DNA from: Flavobacterium tagetis
Lineage (GTDB): Bacteria; Bacteroidota; Bacteroidia; Flavobacteriales; Flavobacteriaceae
Length of the DNA: 64,000 nt
Direction of reading: 5' to 3'
Assembly (NCBI RefSeq): GCF_016735615.1
Contig: NZ_JAERSF010000001.1
Span: 1,116,001 to 1,180,000 of the forward strand
Of this stretch, positions 18,352 through 26,944 are shown one piece after another; positions within the stretch are counted from its first letter, which is position 1; each line of letters opens with the position of its first letter. The notes beneath the pieces were generated by a model. The model had not been told where the DNA came from and ran no database searches. It saw nothing but the letters and a program-made list of their open reading frames with translations. The position numbers and the translations under genes were made by a program.

Positions 18352-18399
18352 CGGAATAATTAAGAAAAACAATTTGCTTCGGCATTAAATATATTAGTC

Positions 18400-18579
18400 A
18401 TGGGAAGATTAGGTCTTACAGAAATCCTTGTTATCGTAGGTATTGTGATATTACTTTTTGGAGGTAAAAAAATTCCAGAATTAATGAAAGGTTTAGGAAG
18501 TGGAATTAAGGAATTTAAAAACGCTGCTAAAGACGATCAACCTGCTGCTTCTAAAAAACAAGAAGAAGAAACAAAATAA
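18400..18579 (+). CDS. tatA: Sec-independent translocase protein TatA/TatE family
   Basis: 59 aa, shorter than most ORF cut-offs. It begins [20 protein letters not shown], a single N-terminal membrane helix. The TatA signature [20 protein letters not shown] follows at residues 20-39 and forms the amphipathic helix. A short charged tail ends in EEETK. TatA forms the pore part of the twin-arginine translocase in the inner membrane. It is monocistronic, with a strong terminator 17 nt after its stop. Confidence 0.95.
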   Translation: MGRLGLTEILVIVGIVILLFGGKKIPELMKGLGSGIKEFKNAAKDDQPAASKKQEEETK

Positions 18580-18595
18580 GAAATTCGAAAAAATT

Positions 18596-18632
18596 AAAAT
18601 CCCAGATTACAATGTAATCTGGGATTTTTTTA
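18596..18632 (+). terminator. Rho-independent terminator of tatA
   Basis: AAATCCCAGATTAC-AAT-GTAATCTGGGATTT gives an uninterrupted stem of more than 12 bp followed by a T-run. Confidence 0.9.
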
Positions 18633-18663
18633 TGGTCTATAATGAACCTACTCCAATAGTTTT

Positions 18664-18765
18664 GTCATTTCGACCGAAGGGAGAAATCGCACAAGTATTT
18701 CCGCACAGAGAATCTTCAATCTTTGTCGAGTTACTAGTGTGATTTCTCCCTTCGGTCGAAATGAC
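18664..18765. repeat. REP-like inverted-repeat element
   Basis: Two perfectly complementary 25-nt arms (18664-18688 and 18741-18765) start GTCATTTCGACCGAAGG and enclose about 52 nt; extending to 29 nt adds one mismatch. It lies between the tatA terminator and the tex stop. Elements of this wording are common between genes in flavobacteria (recalled, not searched). A second, different member is at 26652-26739. Confidence 0.85.
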
Positions 18766-18788
18766 AAGATTGTAAAAAATCGGAATTT

Positions 18789-20912
18789 TTACAAAATCAT
18801 CGTCAATTGAATTCTCTTTCTATCCTCATCAACCTCAGTAACTTTTACATCAACGTGCTGGTGTAATTTTACCACTTCGTTTACATCACTCACAAATCCA
18901 GCTTTTAACTGCGAAATATGCACTAAACCACTTTCTTTGATTCCGATGTCAACAAAACAGCCAAAGTTAGTAATGTTATTAACTATTCCTGGAAGAATCA
19001 TTCCGGTTTTTACATCTTTAATCGATTTTACGTTTGCGTCAAACTCAAAAACCTTAGCTGACTTTCTTGGATCTAATCCCGGCTTTTCAAGCTCTTTTAT
19101 GATGTCTTTCAGTGTCAATAAACCAATTTCAGATGTAACATACTTTTCTGGTTTAATAAGCGCTGTTTTCTCTTTATTTGCAATTAATTCATTCAATGAA
19201 ACATTCAAATCCTTCGCCATCTTTTCAACAACTGGATAAGCCTCTGGATGCACCGCCGAATTATCCAACGGATTTTTAGCATTAGTAATTCTAATAAAAG
19301 CTGCTCCTTGCTGATACGCTTTGTCTCCTAAACGAGGCACTTTTTTTAGCTGTTTTCTATCTTCAAAAGGGCCATTTTCAGAACGATATTGTACAATATT
19401 TTCCGCCAGCTTCTCTCCTATCCCACTTACATAACTTAGTAAATGTTTACTTGCCGTGTTAATGTTAATCCCAACTGAGTTTACGCAACGAATCACAGTG
19501 CTATCCAATTCTTCTTTAAGTTTCGTCTGGTCAACATCATGCTGATATTGCCCTACTCCAATTGCTTTCGGGTCGATTTTTACCAATTCTGCCAAAGGAT
19601 CTGAAAGTCGTCGACCAATAGAAACCGAACCACGAACCGTCACATCGTAATTAGGAAATTCTTCTCTCGCAATTTTTGATGCTGAATATACCGATGCTCC
19701 CGCCTCAGAAACCACAAAAACCTGAACTGGTTTGTCAAACGCGATTTTTTTGATGAAAAATTCAGTTTCGCGAGAAGCAGTTCCGTTCCCGATAGAAATG
19801 GCATCAATTTGATATGCGTTTACCATCGAACGGATTTTCTTGATCGCCATTGTTTCCTCGTTTTGAGGCGCGTGTGGGTAAATCGTTTCGTTGTATAATA
19901 AATCTCCTTTTTCGTCCAAACAAACTACTTTACAACCGCTTCTAAATCCAGGATCAATTGCCAAAATACGTTTTTCTCCCAACGGCGGAGCTAATAATAA
20001 TTGTCCTAAATTGTTAGCAAAAACCTGAATCGAGTTAGCATCAGCTTTGGCTTTTGCTTCTTGTAAAGTTTCATTTCCAATTGCTGGATTCAATAAACGT
20101 TTATAACTATCCTCAATTGCTAATTGTAAGTGAGCTGTTGTATTATTTTGTTTTTTAATGATAATTTCGTCAATAACATCGTAGGCATCGTCGATATCAA
20201 CATCTATCTTCATTTTGATAAAACCTTCATTTTCTGCACGAAGCATTGCTAATAAACGGTGCGCTGGGGCTTTTGTCAGCGGCTCTTCCCAATCAAAATA
20301 CTGGTTGAATTTTTGTGCGCCTTCTTCCTCTGCTTTCTTTTTAACCACTTTTGTAGCAATGGTCGCTTTACGCTGAAACAATCTTCTTAATTGTTTACGA
20401 ACATAAATATTTTCGTTGATCCATTCAGCTACAATATCTCTTGCTCCTTGAATTGCCGCTTCTTCATTGATAACATTTTCATTAATGTATTGCGTCGAAA
20501 TAAAATCGATATCAGCATCACTTTCAGATATAATAAGTTTAGCTAAAGGTTCAAGACCAAATTCGCGCGCGACATCGGCTTTTGTTTTTTTCTTCTTTTT
20601 GTATGGAAGGTAAAAATCTTCTATTTCTTGTAAATCAAAACTGTCTTCAATTTTTTTCTTCAAATCTGGCGTAAGCGCTTTTTGCTCTTCTATCGATTTT
20701 AAAACCGCTTCTTTACGTTTTATCAACGTATCGTATTCTTTCTGCAGTTTTGCAATCTGTTCAATTACAGTTTCATCCAGATTTCCGGTTGCGTCTTTTC
20801 TATATCGAGAAATAAACGGAATCGTACAATCTTCTTCTAATAATTTTACTGTGTTTTGAATACTGACTGCGGGAGCCTGAACAGATTTGGCAATGAATTG
20901 AATGTTAGTCAT
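18789..20912 (-). CDS. tex: Tex-family RNA-binding transcription accessory protein
   Basis: 707 aa. Domains in order: helical N-terminal Tex region (1-300) with IPFISRYRKDATGNLDE near residue 31; a YqgF/RNase H-like domain from about 315 with ILAIDPGFRSGCKV; helix-hairpin-helix repeats with NINTASKHLLSYVSGIGEKL and FEDRKQLKKVPRLG (about 490-550); and a C-terminal S1 RNA-binding domain with GMILPGIVNNITNFGCFVDI and GLVHISQL (about 640-690). Length and order are normal for Tex. It binds nucleic acid and affects transcription in other bacteria; the exact role here is unknown. Single gene. Confidence 0.95.
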   Translation of the reverse strand: MTNIQFIAKSVQAPAVSIQNTVKLLEEDCTIPFISRYRKDATGNLDETVIEQIAKLQKEYDTLIKRKEAVLKSIEEQKALTPDLKKKIEDSFDLQEIEDFYLPYKKKKKTKADVAREFGLEPLAKLIISESDADIDFISTQYINENVINEEAAIQGARDIVAEWINENIYVRKQLRRLFQRKATIATKVVKKKAEEEGAQKFNQYFDWEEPLTKAPAHRLLAMLRAENEGFIKMKIDVDIDDAYDVIDEIIIKKQNNTTAHLQLAIEDSYKRLLNPAIGNETLQEAKAKADANSIQVFANNLGQLLLAPPLGEKRILAIDPGFRSGCKVVCLDEKGDLLYNETIYPHAPQNEETMAIKKIRSMVNAYQIDAISIGNGTASRETEFFIKKIAFDKPVQVFVVSEAGASVYSASKIAREEFPNYDVTVRGSVSIGRRLSDPLAELVKIDPKAIGVGQYQHDVDQTKLKEELDSTVIRCVNSVGININTASKHLLSYVSGIGEKLAENIVQYRSENGPFEDRKQLKKVPRLGDKAYQQGAAFIRITNAKNPLDNSAVHPEAYPVVEKMAKDLNVSLNELIANKEKTALIKPEKYVTSEIGLLTLKDIIKELEKPGLDPRKSAKVFEFDANVKSIKDVKTGMILPGIVNNITNFGCFVDIGIKESGLVHISQLKAGFVSDVNEVVKLHQHVDVKVTEVDEDRKRIQLTMIL

Positions 20913-21003
20913 ACTTTTAATGAAATGATTTTCTTACTTAAAAATGATATAATTTACTTGTTAAAGCATTTCTGCAAAATAGTAAATCATTCGGCTAAAA
21001 TAA

Positions 21004-21011
21004 TATCTTTG
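21004..21011 (+). promoter_or_regulatory. Bacteroidota -7 box for DUF1294 gene
   Basis: TATCTTTG matches TAnnTTTG and ends 17 nt before the ATG at 21029. Confidence 0.5.
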
Positions 21012-21028
21012 TTTCTAATTTTAAGCCT

Positions 21029-21298
21029 ATGGAAGTTTTATTACTATATTTTTTATTTATAAATATTCTCGTTTTTATTTTCGCGGGATATGACAAATCT
21101 CAAGCTCGAAAAAACAAAAGACGAATTCCTGAAAATACCTTGTTTTTCATGGCTTTAACCGGAGGATCGCCAGGGTTATTAACAGCAATGTTACTATTTA
21201 GACATAAAACGAGCAAAACTTCTTTTATTGTAAAGTTCGTTGTGATTTTAGCAATTCAATTAGCACTTATAATTGCTTATTTAAACTATAAAAAGTAG
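21029..21298 (+). CDS. DUF1294 membrane protein
   Basis: 89 aa with an N-terminal membrane segment (VLLLYFLFINILVFIFAGYD), the DUF1294 core GYDKSQARKNKRRIPENTL followed by ALTGGSPGLLTAMLLFRHKT, and a second membrane segment at the C-terminus. The core motif (YDK-x-A, RIPE, GG-G) is the family signature. In other bacteria the domain may follow a cold-shock domain; here it stands alone. Function unknown. Confidence 0.88.
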   Translation: MEVLLLYFLFINILVFIFAGYDKSQARKNKRRIPENTLFFMALTGGSPGLLTAMLLFRHKTSKTSFIVKFVVILAIQLALIIAYLNYKK

Positions 21299-21363
21299 AT
21301 ATTAACATTGTTGATAATTCAAAAAATACATTTTAAAACACTGAATAATAAATACTTAAAATA

Positions 21364-21394
21364 AAAAACCGAGCAAATTAAAAATTGGCCCGGT
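21364..21394 (-). terminator. Terminator of rpiB
   Basis: On the minus strand ACCG and CCAATT pair with AATTTG and CGGT and are followed by TTTTTT, about 45 nt beyond the rpiB stop. The stem is imperfect. Confidence 0.5.
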
Positions 21395-21407
21395 GTGATT
21401 ATGAATA

Positions 21408-21430
21408 GGTGCGAAGCACCGAATTTTTTT
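21408..21430 (+). terminator. Terminator after DUF1294 gene
   Basis: GGTGC-GAA-GCACC with a following run of eight Ts on the plus strand. Confidence 0.6.
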
Positions 21431-21437
21431 TGACTTT

Positions 21438-21869
21438 TTATGCGCAAGCAATTTTATTCACTCTATTTTGGTGTCTTCCACCTTCAAAAGCTGTATCTAA
21501 GAAAGTTTCAACAATTTCAACAGCTTGATGAATAGATGTAAATCTCGCTGGAATACTCACAATATTGGCATCATTGTGTAAACGCGTCAAATACGCGATT
21601 TCTTTTGTCCAGCATAAGCCAGCTCTTACCTTCGGATGTTTATTAACAGTCATTGCAATTCCGTTACCGCTTCCGCAAATTACGATTCCAAAATCAGCTT
21701 TTCCTTCAGATACATCATTGGCAACTGGATGTCCAAAATCTGGATAATCTACAGAAGCATCAGTATCTGTACCGTAGTTAGTTATTTCATATCCTCTCGC
21801 TTTCAGCATTTCAACAATTGCTTTTTTATATTCTGGACCTGCGTGATCGTTTCCTATCGAAATTTTCAT
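21438..21869 (-). CDS. rpiB: Ribose-5-phosphate isomerase B
   Basis: 143 aa, the normal RpiB length. It interconverts ribose-5-phosphate and ribulose-5-phosphate in the pentose phosphate pathway. Motifs: ISIGNDHAGPEYKKAI at the start, DYPDFGHPVANDV (about 42-54), the catalytic-Cys stretch FGIVICGSGNGIAM (about 60-73), and NDANIVSIPARF. The last residues HQNRVNKIA carry family-typical basic residues. A TAAATTTG box (21898-21905, minus) lies 28 nt upstream. The gene borders the gene-free 21.9-22.7 kb region. Confidence 0.95.
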   Translation of the reverse strand: MKISIGNDHAGPEYKKAIVEMLKARGYEITNYGTDTDASVDYPDFGHPVANDVSEGKADFGIVICGSGNGIAMTVNKHPKVRAGLCWTKEIAYLTRLHNDANIVSIPARFTSIHQAVEIVETFLDTAFEGGRHQNRVNKIACA

Positions 21870-21897
21870 TTTTCTATATCTATTAAGTTGTGTTATG

Positions 21898-21905
21898 CAA
21901 ATTTA
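21898..21905 (-). promoter_or_regulatory. Bacteroidota -7 box for rpiB
   Basis: TAAATTTG on the minus strand, 28 nt before the rpiB ATG. Confidence 0.4.
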
Positions 21906-22673
21906 CTCAATTAATAAATGGTTGCCACGAATTACACCAATTTTCACAAATTATTTTCTTTATAGATATTATATCAACAAAGCAATTTATAATTAGCATA
22001 CATTCGTAAATTCATTACAAAAACTCTCATTTTACAACTATCTTACTGTCAAAACCTTATCAGTTATTAACAATTTTAATAAGTCTATAACTGTCTCACA
22101 ATCAATGAAGAATAAACAGAATATTTGTTAAAATTTTAAGGTGTTAATAGCAGTTTGTAATTGCTTGATATTCAATTAACTTTAAGTTAACAGAAAATGT
22201 TAATAAGTTCGAAAAGAAAATTAGAACTTTTTTTTGGTTGTGTCAAAAAAATACCTAATCCAAAACTGGATTTAAATATGCAAGAAAAGTTTCGTGAATT
22301 TTTGGAAAAGTTATCAATATAAAAAATACCATTTTCAACAGAAATCAACATATCAACTTATCTACAAAATCAATTCAATTTTGGTTGTCAACCGTTGTTA
22401 ATTAAAATACAAAAAGTCTTATAAATTAGTCATTTAACCAAAAATAACTATGTTGATAACTCAGAATAAATAAGTAAAACGAGATTTCAATGGCTTCAAA
22501 AAAAAAATTATTCGACATATTAACAAGCTATAATAACAACCAAATTTTTTTAAATTTTTAAAAATCTTTTTTGTTGTATTTAATATATGTTGAAAACTAA
22601 AAAAGTTGAAATTGAAAAAATTTGATTTGAGTTTGAATTTTACTTCTGATTTGAATTTGTTTTGAATCTTGTT
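21906..22673. other. Candidate chromosomal replication origin (oriC), gene-free AT-rich region
   Basis: About 770 nt with no plausible ORF. It holds 9-mers one mismatch from the DnaA box TTATNCACA, on both strands: TTATTAACA 22064-22072, TGTTAATAA 22198-22206, TTATCTACA 22358-22366 and TGTTGATAA 22451-22459. Looser forms are TTATCAATA 22311-22319, TTTTCAACA 22332-22340 and TGTTGAAAA 22588-22596. A/T-only stretches (about 22536-22575) could serve as an unwinding element. Gene orientation switches here from mostly minus to mostly plus, and a parS cluster lies 16.5 kb away. No perfect TTATCCACA box was found and dnaA is not in the window, so this is an inference. Confidence 0.5.
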
Positions 22674-22907
22674 TCAGACGATTTTAAGTGGATTGTTAAG
22701 ATTGTCTAGAATTTGTTGGACTTCTTCGAAATCGTTTGGATGAACTTTGAGTTTGATTCCGCCCAGTGCATTGGAGTAAAATGGCATTACAGAGAGCGTC
22801 ATTTCGTTTTCGAAAAAATAAGGAATTCCTTCTTGTTCTAGTAAGTGTTTGAGAACTACGGTTTCGTGCAGATAATTGAATACGGCGATCGTTTTAAAGC
22901 TTTCCAT
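22674..22907 (-). CDS. DUF2007-type putative signal-transducing protein
   Basis: 77 aa, cytosolic. The pattern KTIAVFNYLHETVVLKHLLE, GIPYFFENE, ALGGIKLKVHPNDFEEVQQI matches the short DUF2007 domain, a ferredoxin-like fold with a conserved start (hopping between substrates or chains) and a C-terminal helix ending in ILDNL. The family is often fused or linked to zinc-ribbon proteins; here it is alone. The function is unknown. It is the last leftward gene before the candidate origin side changes to rnr. Confidence 0.82.
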   Translation of the reverse strand: MESFKTIAVFNYLHETVVLKHLLEQEGIPYFFENEMTLSVMPFYSNALGGIKLKVHPNDFEEVQQILDNLNNPLKIV

Positions 22908-23017
22908 TTTAGGTCTTTTTGTAAATGTACGAAAAGTTATAATTTTAATAATTCTATTTGTTAAAATCTGTAATCTGATTTCTTATTCGTAATTTTAAAC
23001 CTTATTAGAAAAGATAT

Positions 23018-25201
23018 ATGAGTAAGAAAATTAGAAAGCCGATAAAAAAAGAGAAAGATTTCTCTGGGAAGATCCTGAAGATTTTATCGCAAAATGCTAA
23101 TAAGCCATTCAATTACAAACAGATAGGAGCAAAGCTAGAACTTGATGATACAAAAAGCAGAAATCAGATTATAAAAGATCTAAAGATTCTTGCAGCTCAG
23201 AAGAAAATTATAGAAACAGAACCTGGAAAATACTTAGTAAAAGCCGTAAGCCAGGATTACTACGAAGGAACGATAGATATGACGAGCAGAAAAACGGCAT
23301 ATTTTATTTGTGACGAATTTGAAGAAGATGTTTTTATTCCGACCAATAATTTGAATCGTGCTTTAGATAAAGACAAAGTAAAAGTTTACGTTTATAACAG
23401 AAGAAAAGGAAAAAGACCTGAGGGTGAAGTAATTGAAGTTATAGAAAGAGATAAAACAGAGTTTGTAGGTGTAATTGATATGCAGCCAAATTTTGCTTTT
23501 GTTTCGACTGCAAACCCTAAAATGTATACCGATATTTTTATCCCTAAAGATAAAATTGGTGAAGCAGAAAACGGTGACGTTGTTTTAGTTAAGATTGAAG
23601 ATTGGCCAAAAAGAGCTGATAGTCCGTTTGGATCTGTAATTCGAGTTTTAGGAAAACCTGGAGAACATAACACAGAGATTCATGCTATTTTAGCTGAATA
23701 TGGTTTGCCAGCAGATTTTCCTGTTGAAGTAGAAGTATTTGCACAAAAACTGGATACTTCCATTCAGGAATCTGAAATTGCAAAACGTCGTGATATGCGT
23801 GATACGCTTACGTTTACGATAGATCCAAAAGATGCAAAAGATTTTGATGATGCCTTGTCTTTCAAAAAGTTAGAAAATGGAAACTTCGAAATTGGAATTC
23901 ATATTGCAGATGTTTCATATTACTTGGAAGAAGGAACAATCCTAGATGATGAAGCATATCAGAGAGCCACTTCGGTTTATTTGGTAGATAGAGTAGTGCC
24001 AATGCTTCCGGAAGTATTATCAAACTTTGCCTGTTCGTTACGTCCGAATGAGGAGAAATATACTTTCTCAGCAATATTTGAAGTTTCTCCAACGGCTCAG
24101 GTTATCAACCAATGGTTTGGAAGAACAGTAATTTATTCAGATCAACGTTTTGCTTACGAAGAAGCTCAGCATATTATTGAAACAAAAGGAAATAATACGA
24201 TTCCAGTTGATATTTCTATTACTGGGGATTCTTATGTGGTTTCAGATGAGATAGTTGAAGCTACTTTGAAATTAGATGAATTAGCTAAGATTTTAAGAAA
24301 GAAAAGAATGCAGCAAGGCGCTATTTCTTTTGATAAAGTGGAAGTGAAATTTAATCTTAACGAAGAAGGAGAACCAGAAGGAGTATATTTTAAAATATCA
24401 AAAGATGCCAATCATTTGATTGAAGAATTTATGCTTTTGGCTAATAGAAAAGTGGCTGAATATATTGGAAAACAAAAGAAAACCTTTGTTTACCGTATTC
24501 ACGATGAACCAAATGAAGATAAACTGATTGCAATGCAAACTGTTATTGCTAAGTTTGGTTATAAAATTGATTTTAGAACAAAAGGTGATATAGCGAAATC
24601 TATAAATGCTTTGATGGAAGAAGTAAATGGTAAGAAAGAACAAAATCTTATTGATACTCTTGCGATTAGAAGTATGAGCAAAGCCAAATATTCGACTGAT
24701 AATATTGGTCACTACGGTTTAGCTTTTGATTATTACAGCCATTTTACATCGCCAATTCGTCGTTATCCAGACGTAATGGTACACAGATTGCTGCAGTATT
24801 ATCTAGATGGGGGAGCTTCTGTAGACGAAGAAACCTATGAAACTAAATGCTTGCATTGTTCAAACATGGAAAACTTAGCAACAAATGCTGAGCGTGACAG
24901 TATTAAATACATGCAGGTTAAATACATGCAGGATCATCAGGACGAAGAATTCCTTGGAGTTATTTCTGGTGTTACCGAATGGGGAATTTATGTTGAAATT
25001 GTTTCTAACAAATGTGAAGGAATGGTAAGAATCAGAGAAATAAAAGAGGATTACTATACTTTTGACGAAAGACAATATGCATTGGTTGGAGCTACTTCAA
25101 ACCGATTACTCCAATTAGGAGATGAAATTTATGTGAAAGTAAAAAATGCCGACTTAGTGAAAAAACAACTGGATTTTCATTTTTTAAGACGAGCAGAATA
25201 A
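23018..25201 (+). CDS. rnr: Ribonuclease R
   Basis: 727 aa, a 3'-5' exoribonuclease that degrades structured RNA in the cytosol. Domains: an N-terminal winged-helix-like region (about 15-70, FNYKQIGAKLELDDTKSRNQ), cold-shock domains (about 75-230), and the RNB catalytic domain with metal-binding DPKDAKDFDDA at residues 268-278. RVVPMLPEVLSNFACSLRP and YGLAFDYYSHFTSPIRRYPD (about 567-586) follow, then a C-terminal S1 domain (about 645-725). The length is near the family norm without a long basic tail. The DUF2807 gene follows 22 nt after. Confidence 0.96.
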   Translation: MSKKIRKPIKKEKDFSGKILKILSQNANKPFNYKQIGAKLELDDTKSRNQIIKDLKILAAQKKIIETEPGKYLVKAVSQDYYEGTIDMTSRKTAYFICDEFEEDVFIPTNNLNRALDKDKVKVYVYNRRKGKRPEGEVIEVIERDKTEFVGVIDMQPNFAFVSTANPKMYTDIFIPKDKIGEAENGDVVLVKIEDWPKRADSPFGSVIRVLGKPGEHNTEIHAILAEYGLPADFPVEVEVFAQKLDTSIQESEIAKRRDMRDTLTFTIDPKDAKDFDDALSFKKLENGNFEIGIHIADVSYYLEEGTILDDEAYQRATSVYLVDRVVPMLPEVLSNFACSLRPNEEKYTFSAIFEVSPTAQVINQWFGRTVIYSDQRFAYEEAQHIIETKGNNTIPVDISITGDSYVVSDEIVEATLKLDELAKILRKKRMQQGAISFDKVEVKFNLNEEGEPEGVYFKISKDANHLIEEFMLLANRKVAEYIGKQKKTFVYRIHDEPNEDKLIAMQTVIAKFGYKIDFRTKGDIAKSINALMEEVNGKKEQNLIDTLAIRSMSKAKYSTDNIGHYGLAFDYYSHFTSPIRRYPDVMVHRLLQYYLDGGASVDEETYETKCLHCSNMENLATNAERDSIKYMQVKYMQDHQDEEFLGVISGVTEWGIYVEIVSNKCEGMVRIREIKEDYYTFDERQYALVGATSNRLLQLGDEIYVKVKNADLVKKQLDFHFLRRAE

Positions 25202-25223
25202 ATATTAATTTAAAAATAAAAGT

Positions 25224-25892
25224 ATGAAAAAGCTAATTATAGGAGCAGCAATTTTATTTGTACAAATGTCTTTTAGTCAAGTTACCAAAGAGTTAGGTGA
25301 TTTTGATACCGTAAAAGTATTTGATAAATTAAGTGTAAAATTAGTTCAAGGATCTGAAAATAAAATTGTAATAAAAGGAACAAGAGAAGCAGAAGTTGAA
25401 GCTGTTAATAAAAATGGTATTTTAAAATTAAGAATGCCTTTTCCAAAGCTTCTTTCTGGAAATGATCTTGATATAACTTTGTATTACAGACATATAGAAT
25501 TGATTGATGTTAATGAAGGAGCAGAAGTGAAAAGCAGTGAAGCCATCAAAGCTACTTCTTTTAAAGTGAGTGCTCAGGAAGGCGGTCTTATAAATGTTGA
25601 TTTGGATGTTGATAAACTAAAAGTAAGTTCAGTTTCAGGAGGTAAAATTACTTTAACTGGAAAAGCAGCAAATCAAGATGCAAGTTTAGGAGCTGGAGGA
25701 TATTTACTAGCAAGTAAATTAGAGACGTCTCAGACTACTGTAAGCGTTTCTGCGGGCGGAAAAGCAGATGTTAATGCTTCTACCCTTGTCGATGCAAAAG
25801 TGAGCGCAGGAGGCTCTATTTACATTTATGGAAAACCAAAGCAAATAAACCAGAAAACTGTTTTTGGTGGTAAAATAGAAGAAGTAAAATAA
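25224..25892 (+). CDS. Exported head GIN domain protein (DUF2807)
   Basis: 222 aa. It has a signal peptide (MKKLIIGAAILFVQMSFSQ, cleavage probably after FSQ) and then a DUF2807/GIN domain, a right-handed beta-helix-like fold rich in short repeats such as FKVSAQEGGLINVDLDVDKL and KVSSVSGGKITLTG. The N-terminal FDTVKVFDKLSVKLVQGSENKIVI is the typical entry. Such proteins are common in Bacteroidota envelopes; their substrate is unknown. It sits 22 nt after rnr and 11 nt before the LysE-type gene, so the three may form one transcript. Confidence 0.9.
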   Translation: MKKLIIGAAILFVQMSFSQVTKELGDFDTVKVFDKLSVKLVQGSENKIVIKGTREAEVEAVNKNGILKLRMPFPKLLSGNDLDITLYYRHIELIDVNEGAEVKSSEAIKATSFKVSAQEGGLINVDLDVDKLKVSSVSGGKITLTGKAANQDASLGAGGYLLASKLETSQTTVSVSAGGKADVNASTLVDAKVSAGGSIYIYGKPKQINQKTVFGGKIEEVK

Positions 25893-25903
25893 CAAGTCGT
25901 ATT

Positions 25904-26587
25904 TTGATGATAAATGATATTCTGGCTGGACTCCCGTGGGGACTTGTTCTTAGCTTTATGGTTGGTCCAGTATTTTTTGTTTTATTAGAAACCAGCATTA
26001 CAAAAGGATTTAGAGCTGCAATTGTTTTTGATTTAGGTGTAGTATTGGGAGATATTTTCTTTATTGCTATTGCTTATCTTGGAAGTTATAGACTGATTTC
26101 CAGTTTGAAAGATGATCCAGCACTCTTTATTTTTGGCGGAATAATTATGCTTTCTTATGGTATTATATCGTTTGTAAAATTAAAGAAAGAAGAAAAAATA
26201 AACGATGAAGAAATTGACCGAGACATTTTGAAAAGAAACTATGGCAGTTTGTTTGTAAAGGGCTTTTTACTTAACGTTATTAACATTGGTGTTCTTGGTT
26301 TTTGGCTTGCCGTAATTATTTCTGTAGGACCAAAATTAGATATGCAGACTCCTAGAATGATGACATTTTTTACTGCTGTAATCATCACTTACTTATTAAT
26401 TGATTGTGCTAAGATTTTATTAGCCAAACAGTTAAAATCAAAAATGACTCCAACAAATATTCTTAAAATTAAAAAAGGAATTAGCGTGGTTTTAATGGTT
26501 TTCGGATTTGCTTTAGTAATTCAAGGATGGTTTCCTAAAGAAAAGCAAATGGTTAAAAATGCTTTTGAAAGGATAGAAAAGAAATAG
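25904..26587 (+). CDS. LysE-family translocator
   Basis: 227 aa with six hydrophobic segments. The N-terminal stretch LAGLPWGLVLSFMVGPVFFVLLE is the LysE signature (GxxxGPxxxxxx), followed by SITKGFRAAIVFDLGVVLGD. The family exports amino acids or similar small molecules across the inner membrane; the substrate is not known. The start (MINDILAG, ATG at 25910) may be one or two codons from the annotated one, since MMI begins at 25904. It ends the rnr transcript, and a clear terminator follows. Confidence 0.9.
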   Translation: MMINDILAGLPWGLVLSFMVGPVFFVLLETSITKGFRAAIVFDLGVVLGDIFFIAIAYLGSYRLISSLKDDPALFIFGGIIMLSYGIISFVKLKKEEKINDEEIDRDILKRNYGSLFVKGFLLNVINIGVLGFWLAVIISVGPKLDMQTPRMMTFFTAVIITYLLIDCAKILLAKQLKSKMTPTNILKIKKGISVVLMVFGFALVIQGWFPKEKQMVKNAFERIEKK

Positions 26588-26614
26588 TTGTTAATAACTC
26601 AATATTATAAAATT

Positions 26615-26641
26615 AAACCTCTGAATTTCAGAGGTTTTTTT
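26615..26641 (+). terminator. Rho-independent terminator after LysE-type gene
   Basis: AAACCTCTGAA-T-TTCAGAGGTTT followed by a T-run, 28 nt after the stop. Confidence 0.9.
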
Positions 26642-26651
26642 GTGTTTATAA

Positions 26652-26739
26652 GTCATTGAGAGGAGCGAAGTAATCTCACTTGCATGAGTTTATAAATTGT
26701 CTATATACTAAGTAAGATTGCTTCGTTCCTCGCAATGAC
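26652..26739. repeat. REP-like inverted-repeat element
   Basis: Arms 26652-26675 and 26716-26739 are complementary at 21 of 24 positions (right arm, reversed: GTCATTGCGAGGAACGAAG...). It lies between the LysE terminator and the tRNA-Cys terminator. It is the same class of element as 18664-18765 but with different wording. Confidence 0.8.
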
Positions 26740-26749
26740 AAGACATAAA

Positions 26750-26778
26750 AAAAACCTTCAAATTGCTTTGAAGGTTTT
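26750..26778 (-). terminator. Terminator of tRNA-Cys
   Basis: On the minus strand AAAACCTTCAAAG-CAA-TTTGAAGGTTTTTTTT follows the tRNA 3' end directly. Confidence 0.85.
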
Positions 26779-26779
26779 G

Positions 26780-26850
26780 AGGCATCGTCCGGATTCGAAC
26801 CGGAGTAGGAGCTTTTGCAGAGCCCAGCCTAGCCGCTCGGCCACGACGCC
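26780..26850 (-). tRNA. tRNA-Cys (anticodon GCA)
   Basis: 71 nt cloverleaf on the minus strand. Acceptor GGCGTCG pairs with CGATGCC (one G-T pair). The anticodon stem is GGGCT/AGCTC with loop CTGCAAA, giving anticodon GCA. The T arm is TCCGG-TTCGAAT-CCGGA. Position 73 is U, as expected for tRNA-Cys. No CCA is encoded. A terminator follows directly. Confidence 0.96.
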
Positions 26851-26944
26851 ATTACTTGAACGGTTGGCAAAAGTAACTAAAATCTTTAAATTTCAAAAGT
26901 TTCACACTAACTATTTTAAAATTTTAGGATTTTAATTTTCAAAA

